NCBI GenBank assembly: GCA_024305405.1 | Contig: JAKNDB010000105.1 | Location: 1,116,001 to 1,180,000, forward strand | Origin: Dirofilaria immitis | Lineage: Eukaryota > Nematoda > Chromadorea > Rhabditida > Onchocercidae | Direction of reading: 5' to 3' | Length of the DNA: 64,000 nt | Shown here: one piece after another, positions 60,001 through 64,000 of the stretch | Numbering within the stretch: position 1 is the first letter of the stretch | Layout of the letters: each line of letters starts with the position of its first letter | Program-made: the position numbers and the translations under genes | Notes under the pieces: model-generated | Databases searched by the model: none | Told to the model about the DNA's origin: nothing | What the model saw: only the letters and a program-made list of their open reading frames with translations

Positions 60001-63000
60001 CTAGCCTTCAGTTGTCATTTTCTTGATTTCTTCCATCTGTTCTTCAGAAAGCCACTTCAGATGCGTGTGAAAGTAATGCTCTAGCGAACGTTTATTATAT
60101 TCTTGTTGGTAATCAATGAAGATTTTTGACAAATTGAGCCATATTCTCTTGCTTTTTCTCTCCTGTCTTCATCCTCAACCTTATCAATTATTGCATCCAT
60201 CTTGCTTCTAATTTCATTAGCAATATCACTTGATTCTCCTAATTTCTTCAATTCTGCTGCTGTTTCACCATCAAAAATTGCCACAATCAAATCGTGACAT
60301 ACACCATTAAAGAATTCAACTGTTTCTATTTTAGTTTCTTCACTTAAACCATCATAGAAATGTAATATTTTACTCGAATATCTGTTTTCGATGTGTTCGC
60401 CACCATCATCCTTAACACTTCATTCTTCTGTTCATTCGTAAGCCATTTAAAATCCGTTTTGAAGAGCTTCTTTAATAAATTTTCATAATATATTTTTGCA
60501 AATATTTTTTGCAACCGGACCTGTAAATTTTAATTTTTTCGCTCTTCTCCTCGTCTGTTATTTGACTCAACATTACATCAACTTTTACTGTTAAATCGTT
60601 TACATCTGCACCCGAGTCCATCATTTCTGTCAATTCTTCATAGTGATCCCCACCAATAATCTCTTTTAAAATTTTTCGGCAACCATCATATAACAAATCA
60701 GTGACATGCCGTTCTGCTTTGCCAAATAATTCATCATAAAAAAGAAAACCCTTAACAACCATATCAGCTTTCGATTTTCCATTCTCCGTAATTTCCCTCA
60801 GTGTGTCAAATTTCAATTTTCCTCCTTCTTCCATTTTTTTAATTTCATCTTTTTGAGCATCTGTGAGCCAGCTCAGATACGTCTGAAAATAGCTTTCTAA
60901 ATTATGATCATTCCGCTTACGCCGTTCATTCATTGCCGCATAAATTTTACGGCATACAGGAGCATATTCATCAATTCTTTTCTTCTTTTCTTTGTCAACG
61001 ACAAGTTTCAACATATCTTCGACTTTCATTCTGATTTGTTCTGGATCAGCGCCTGAATCTTTAATCTCTTTCAACATAAGCATCTTTTCATTACCAATGA
61101 TTTCACTGAGAGCCATTAAGCAACCTTGTTGAAGTTCTTCTGCAGCCTTTTTCTTTTTATCACCTGTCAAACTTTCGAAATAATCAAAAATTTTTTTTGA
61201 ATATCCATTTTCGATTTTCCTTCTTCTTTCATTTTTAATTTCATCTTTTTGAGCATCCGTGAGCCAGCTCAGATACGTTTGAAAATAGCTTTCTAAATTA
61301 TGATCATTCCGCTTACGCCTTTCATGTATCACCGCAAAGATTTTACGGCATACAGGAGCATATTCATCAATTTTTTCCTTTTTATCTTTGTCAACGACAT
61401 CTTTGAACATCTCTTCAACTTTCATGCTTAGTTCCTTTGGAGTTGCGCCTGAATCCTTCATTTGCCTCAATACAGTCCACTTCTCTTCACCAACAATTTC
61501 TCTCAGAGCCATTCTGCAGCCTTCTTGAAGTTCTTCTGCAGCCTTTTTCTTTTATCACCTGTCAAACTTTCGAAATAATCAAAAATTTTTTTTGAATATC
61601 CATTTTCGATTTTCCTTCTTCTTTCATTTTTTTAATTTCATCTTTTTGAGCATCTGTGAGCCAGCTCAGATACGTCTGAAAATAGCTTTCTAAATTATGA
61701 TCATTCCGCTTACGCCGTTCATTCATTGCCGCATAAATTTTACGGCATACAGGAGCATATTCATCAATTCTTTTCTTCTTTTCTTTGTCAACGACAAGTT
61801 TCAACATATCTTCGACTTTCATTCTGATTTGTTCTGGATCAGCGCCTGAATCTTTAATCTCTTTCAACATAAGCATCTTTTCATTACCAATGATTTCACT
61901 GAGAGCCATTAAGCAACCTTGTTGAAGTTCTTCTGCAGCCTTTTTCTTTTTATCACCTGTCAAACTTTCGAAATAATCAAAAATTTTTTTTGAATATCCA
62001 TTTTCGATTTTCCTTCTTCTTTCATTTTTTTAATTTCATCTTTTGAGCATCTGTGAGCCAGCTCAGATACGTCTGAAAATAGCTTTCTAAATTATGATCA
62101 TTCCGCTTACGCCGTTCATTCATTGCCGCATAAATTTTACGGCATACAGGAGCATATTCATCAATTCTTTTCTTCTTTTCTTTGTCAACGACAAGTTTCA
62201 ACATATCTTCGACTTTCATTCTGATTTGTTCTGGATCAGCGCCTGAATCTTTAATCTCTTTCAACATAAGCATCTTTTCATTACCAATGATTTCACTGAG
62301 AGCCATTAAGCAACCTTGTTGAAGTTCTTCTGCAGCCTTTTTCTTTTTATCACCTGTCAAACTTTCGAAATAATCAAAAATTTTTTTTGAATATCCATTT
62401 TCGATTTTCCTTCTTCTTTCATTTTTAATTTCATCTTTTTGAGCATCCGTGAGCCAGCTCAGATACGTTTGAAAATAGCTTTCTAAATTATGATCATTCC
62501 GCTTACGCCTTTCATGTATCACCGCAAAGATTTTACGGCATACAGGAGCATATTCATCAATTTTTTCCTTTTTATCTTTGTCAACGACATCTTTGAACAT
62601 CTCTTCAACTTTCATGCTTAGTTCCTTTGGAGTTGCGCCTGAATCCTTCATTTGCCTCAATACAGTCCACTTCTCTTCACCAACAATTTCTCTCAGAGCC
62701 ATTCTGCAGCCTTCTTGAAGTTCTTCTGCAGCCTTTTTCTTTTTATCACCTGTCAAACTTTCGAAATAATCAAAAATTTTTTTTGAATATCCATTTTCGA
62801 TTTTCCTTCTTCTTTCATTTTTTAATTTCATCTTTTTGAGCATCTGTGAGCCAGCTCAGATACGTCTGAAAATAGCTTTCTAAATTATGATCATTCCGCT
62901 TACGCCGTTCATTCATTGCCGCATAAATTTTACGGCATACAGGAGCATATTCATCAATTCTTTTCTTCTTTTCTTTGTCAACGACAAGTTTCAACATATC

Positions 63001-64000
63001 TTCGACTTTCATTCTGATTTGTTCTGGATCAGCGCCTGAATCTTTAATCTCTTTCAACATAAGCATCTTTTCATTACCAATGATTTCACTGAGAGCCATT
63101 AAGCAACCTTGTTGAAGTTCTTCTGCAGCCTTTTTCTTTTTATCACCTGTCAAACTTTCGAAATAATCAAAAATTTTTTTTTGAATATCCATTTTCGATT
63201 TTCCTTCTTCTTTCATTTTTTAATTTCATCTTTTGAGCATCTGTGAGCCAGCTCAGATACGTCTGAAAATAGCTTTCTAAATTATGATCATTCCGCTTAC
63301 GCCTTTCATGTATCACCGCAAAGATTTTACGGCATACAGGAGCATATTCATCAATTTTTTCCTTTTTATCTTTGTCAACGACATCTTTGAACATCTCTTC
63401 AACTTTCATGCTTAGTTCCTTTGGAGTTGCGCCTGAATCCTTCATTTGCCTCAATACAGTCCACTTCTCTTCACCAACAATTTCTCTCAGAGCCATTCTG
63501 CAGCCTTCTTGAAGTTCTTCTGCAGCCTTTTTCTTTTTATCACCTGTCAAACTTTCGAAATAATCAAAAATTTTTTTTGAATATCCATTTTCGATTTTCC
63601 TTCTTCTTTCATTTTTTAATTTCATCTTTTTGAGCATCTGTGAGCCAGCTCAGATACGTCTGAAAATAGCTTTCTAAATTATGATCATTCCGCTTACGCC
63701 GTTCATTCATTGCCGCATAAATTTTACGGCATACAGGAGCATATTCATCAATTCTTTTCTTCTTTTCTTTGTCAACGACAAGTTTCAACATATCTTCGAC
63801 TTTCATTCTGATTTGTTCTGGATCAGCGCCTGAATCTTTAATCTCTTTCAACATAAGCATCTTTTCATTACCAATGATTTCACTGAGAGCCATTAAGCAA
63901 CCTTGTTGAAGTTCTTCTGCAGCCTTTTTCTTTTTATCACCTGTCAAACTTTCGAAATAATCAAAAATTTTTTTTTGAATATCCATTTTCGATTTTCCTT
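49279..64000 (-). CDS. npa-1: nematode polyprotein allergen (NPA/gp15/400 ladder protein) fused to laminin-type EGF domains; 5' end off the right edge
   Basis: A secreted polyprotein made of tandem alpha-helical 15-kDa units that bind fatty acids and retinoids, cut apart after basic sites (ERRKR) to give the classic protein ladder. Exons in transcription order: beyond 64000 down to 60006 (one exon), 59386-59720, 53942-54159, 53077-53253, 52543-52859, 51878-52129, 51493-51668, 51187-51295, 50958-51098, 50465-50597, 49956-50061 and 49279-49411 (stop TAA 49279-49281). Every junction is phase-compatible once single missing A/T bases are allowed inside exons. The first exon holds near-identical units; later exons hold diverged units; the last four hold three laminin-type EGF modules. 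The signal peptide and first units are outside the window. Confidence 0.9.
50679..50701. repeat. GAT microsatellite
   Basis: A perfect ATG/GAT trinucleotide run of about seven copies in the NPA intron between exons 50597 and 50958. Confidence 0.9.
51187..54159 (-). CDS. npa-1: C-terminal diverged NPA units split over six exons
   Basis: Exons 53942-54159 (MWKWLTLEKVDML), 53077-53253 (CNELLRVLLGDRNYY), 52543-52859 (APTCKLIYNIYG, then PRRINEDN and an inserted stretch with WFTREQ), 51878-52129 (CQNRVKQLFGTDGLELL), 51493-51668 (ELGHLIHDRDISDDAVYE, then after a missing A ESECKRFVRRMFGNE) and 51187-51295 (LEEHRSDGNF, AELATYAAEIKDKK). Aligned to the array units, each keeps the C-x-x-x-(L/V)-x-x-(L/M)-x-G spacing and the terminal P-x-C-x-x-I-Y. 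Frame restoration needs one base near 51905 (giving LTSWLSPDQ), near 51560 and near 51203. Introns inside the units contrast with the intronless array. Confidence 0.85.
54299..54865 (+). mobile_element. solo LTR (BEL/Pao-type) inside an NPA intron
   Basis: Begins with TGTTGCGACA. The string TGTCGCTGAAATCGCGA near 54324 also occurs near 34166 in the 5' LTR of the BEL/Pao element. The end (AATAAAGATTTAATTACCCA near 54733, then a segment ending ATCGTCGACAT) matches 16765-16895. It is on the strand opposite to the NPA gene. No internal coding region is attached. Confidence 0.72.
55838..56539 (+). repeat. left arm of a 702-bp inverted repeat
   Basis: Starts ACATTTTGCATACTGGTACA. Its reverse complement is the stretch 56842-57543. 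By eye only a handful of differences separate the arms (for example one base near 55955 and small A/T-run changes near 55995). Mirrored 60-codon frames at 56291-56473 and 56908-57090 are a by-product of the palindrome, not genes. Confidence 0.93.
56842..57543 (-). repeat. right arm of a 702-bp inverted repeat
   Basis: Mirror of 55838-56539 about a centre at 56690.5, with a 302-bp unique spacer at 56540-56841. No target-site duplication is obvious outside the arms and no transposase is encoded, so this is either a non-autonomous foldback/MITE-like element or a local inverted duplication. Confidence 0.93.
59386..60912 (-). CDS. npa-1: diverged NPA units (C, D, E) without tetrabasic cleavage sites
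   Basis: Unit C (60912 to about 60487) starts like the array and then diverges, with an added stretch (FDTLREITENGKSKADMV). Unit D (about 60486-60090) has FKWLTNEQKNEV and the core EDEDRREKAREY. Unit E spans the splice at 60006/59720 (HLKWLSEEQMEEI, then GKSREEIQSKIFEF). The periodic Trp-Leu, Cys and C-x-x-I/K marks of NPA are kept, but the junctions show only NKR-type pairs in place of RRKR. Single-base losses are needed at T/A runs near 60507, 60370, 60125 and 59688. The intron 59721-60005 starts with GC. The exon 59386-59720 ends in phase 1 and continues at 54159. Confidence 0.85.
60913..64000 (-). repeat. NPA tandem repeat array, eight near-identical units of two alternating types
   Basis: Unit starts (the Asn after RRKR) lie at 63689, 63292, 62895, 62498, 62102, 61705 and 61308, with the array's lower end at 60913. 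Spacing is 396-397 nt; a full unit is 399 nt (133 codons). Type A carries LQQGCLMALSEIIGNEK and ends KIYAAMNERRKR. Type B carries LQEGCRMALREIVGEEK and ends KIFAVIHERRKR. Order from the right edge (5' to 3'): A(partial), B, A, B, A, A, B, A. Units start NDHNLESYFQTYLSWLTDAQ. Each is two or three bases short of 399, always in the A/T runs between DEIKK and KKIFDYF, giving either a 16-codon frame-shifted patch (KNERRRKIENGYS) or an open frame break. Confidence 0.95.

Noticed and set aside
62627..63633. Identical plus-strand 70-codon frames at 62627 and 63421
   Set aside because: Antisense shadows of type B NPA units; the minus strand is the coding one.
60913..64000. CRISPR-like or satellite reading of the 397-bp periodicity
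   Set aside because: The period is that of a protein repeat; each unit encodes a conserved NPA domain and there are no spacers.

Overview
The window looks like a chromosome segment from a filarial (onchocercid) nematode. It is AT-rich, with many small exons that use worm-type acceptors (TTTCAG/TTTTAG) and GTAAGT-like donors. It carries the nematode-only polyprotein allergen gene (NPA, the gp15/400 'ladder' protein) and BEL/Pao retrotransposon debris. The NPA units look most like what I remember of the Dirofilaria 15-kDa repeat, but the species call is only a recollection.

Layout. 1-28447 (minus): a cubilin-like endocytic receptor read from right to left. It has a signal peptide at 28447, the cubilin N-terminal motif, a short helical segment, about eight EGF-type modules (20742-23448) and then about twenty CUB domains, running off the left edge. 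A gene on the opposite strand, the V-ATPase catalytic subunit A (25088-26933, plus), sits inside the 4.2-kb cubilin intron 23449-27644. 28448-34100 is gene-poor. 34110-37950 is a broken BEL/Pao element; related LTR pieces lie in a cubilin intron (about 16370-16895) and in the NPA intron (54299-54865). 40290-41655 (minus) is GTP cyclohydrolase I. 43586-45179 and about 47205-48895 (both plus) are tandem paralogues of an apparently undescribed single-pass membrane protein with degenerate thrombospondin type-1 modules. 49279 to beyond 64000 (minus) is the NPA gene: near-identical 15-kDa units encoded by one large exon, then divergent units split over several exons, and finally laminin-type EGF domains fused in frame to the last NPA unit.

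A recurrent feature is the loss of single bases, mostly in A/T runs, inside otherwise well conserved exons (V-ATPase A, GTP cyclohydrolase, one TSP1-like paralogue, many cubilin exons, nearly every NPA unit). The simplest reading is a long-read assembly without complete indel polishing, not a cluster of pseudogenes.

The genes do not form one pathway. Cubilin is an uptake receptor and V-ATPase acidifies the endosomes such receptors depend on. NPA is a secreted lipid carrier. GTP cyclohydrolase starts tetrahydrobiopterin synthesis. The strongest points for follow-up are the NPA-laminin-EGF fusion, the ordered two-type repeat array, the TSP1-like membrane pair and a 702-bp near-perfect inverted repeat inside an NPA intron.
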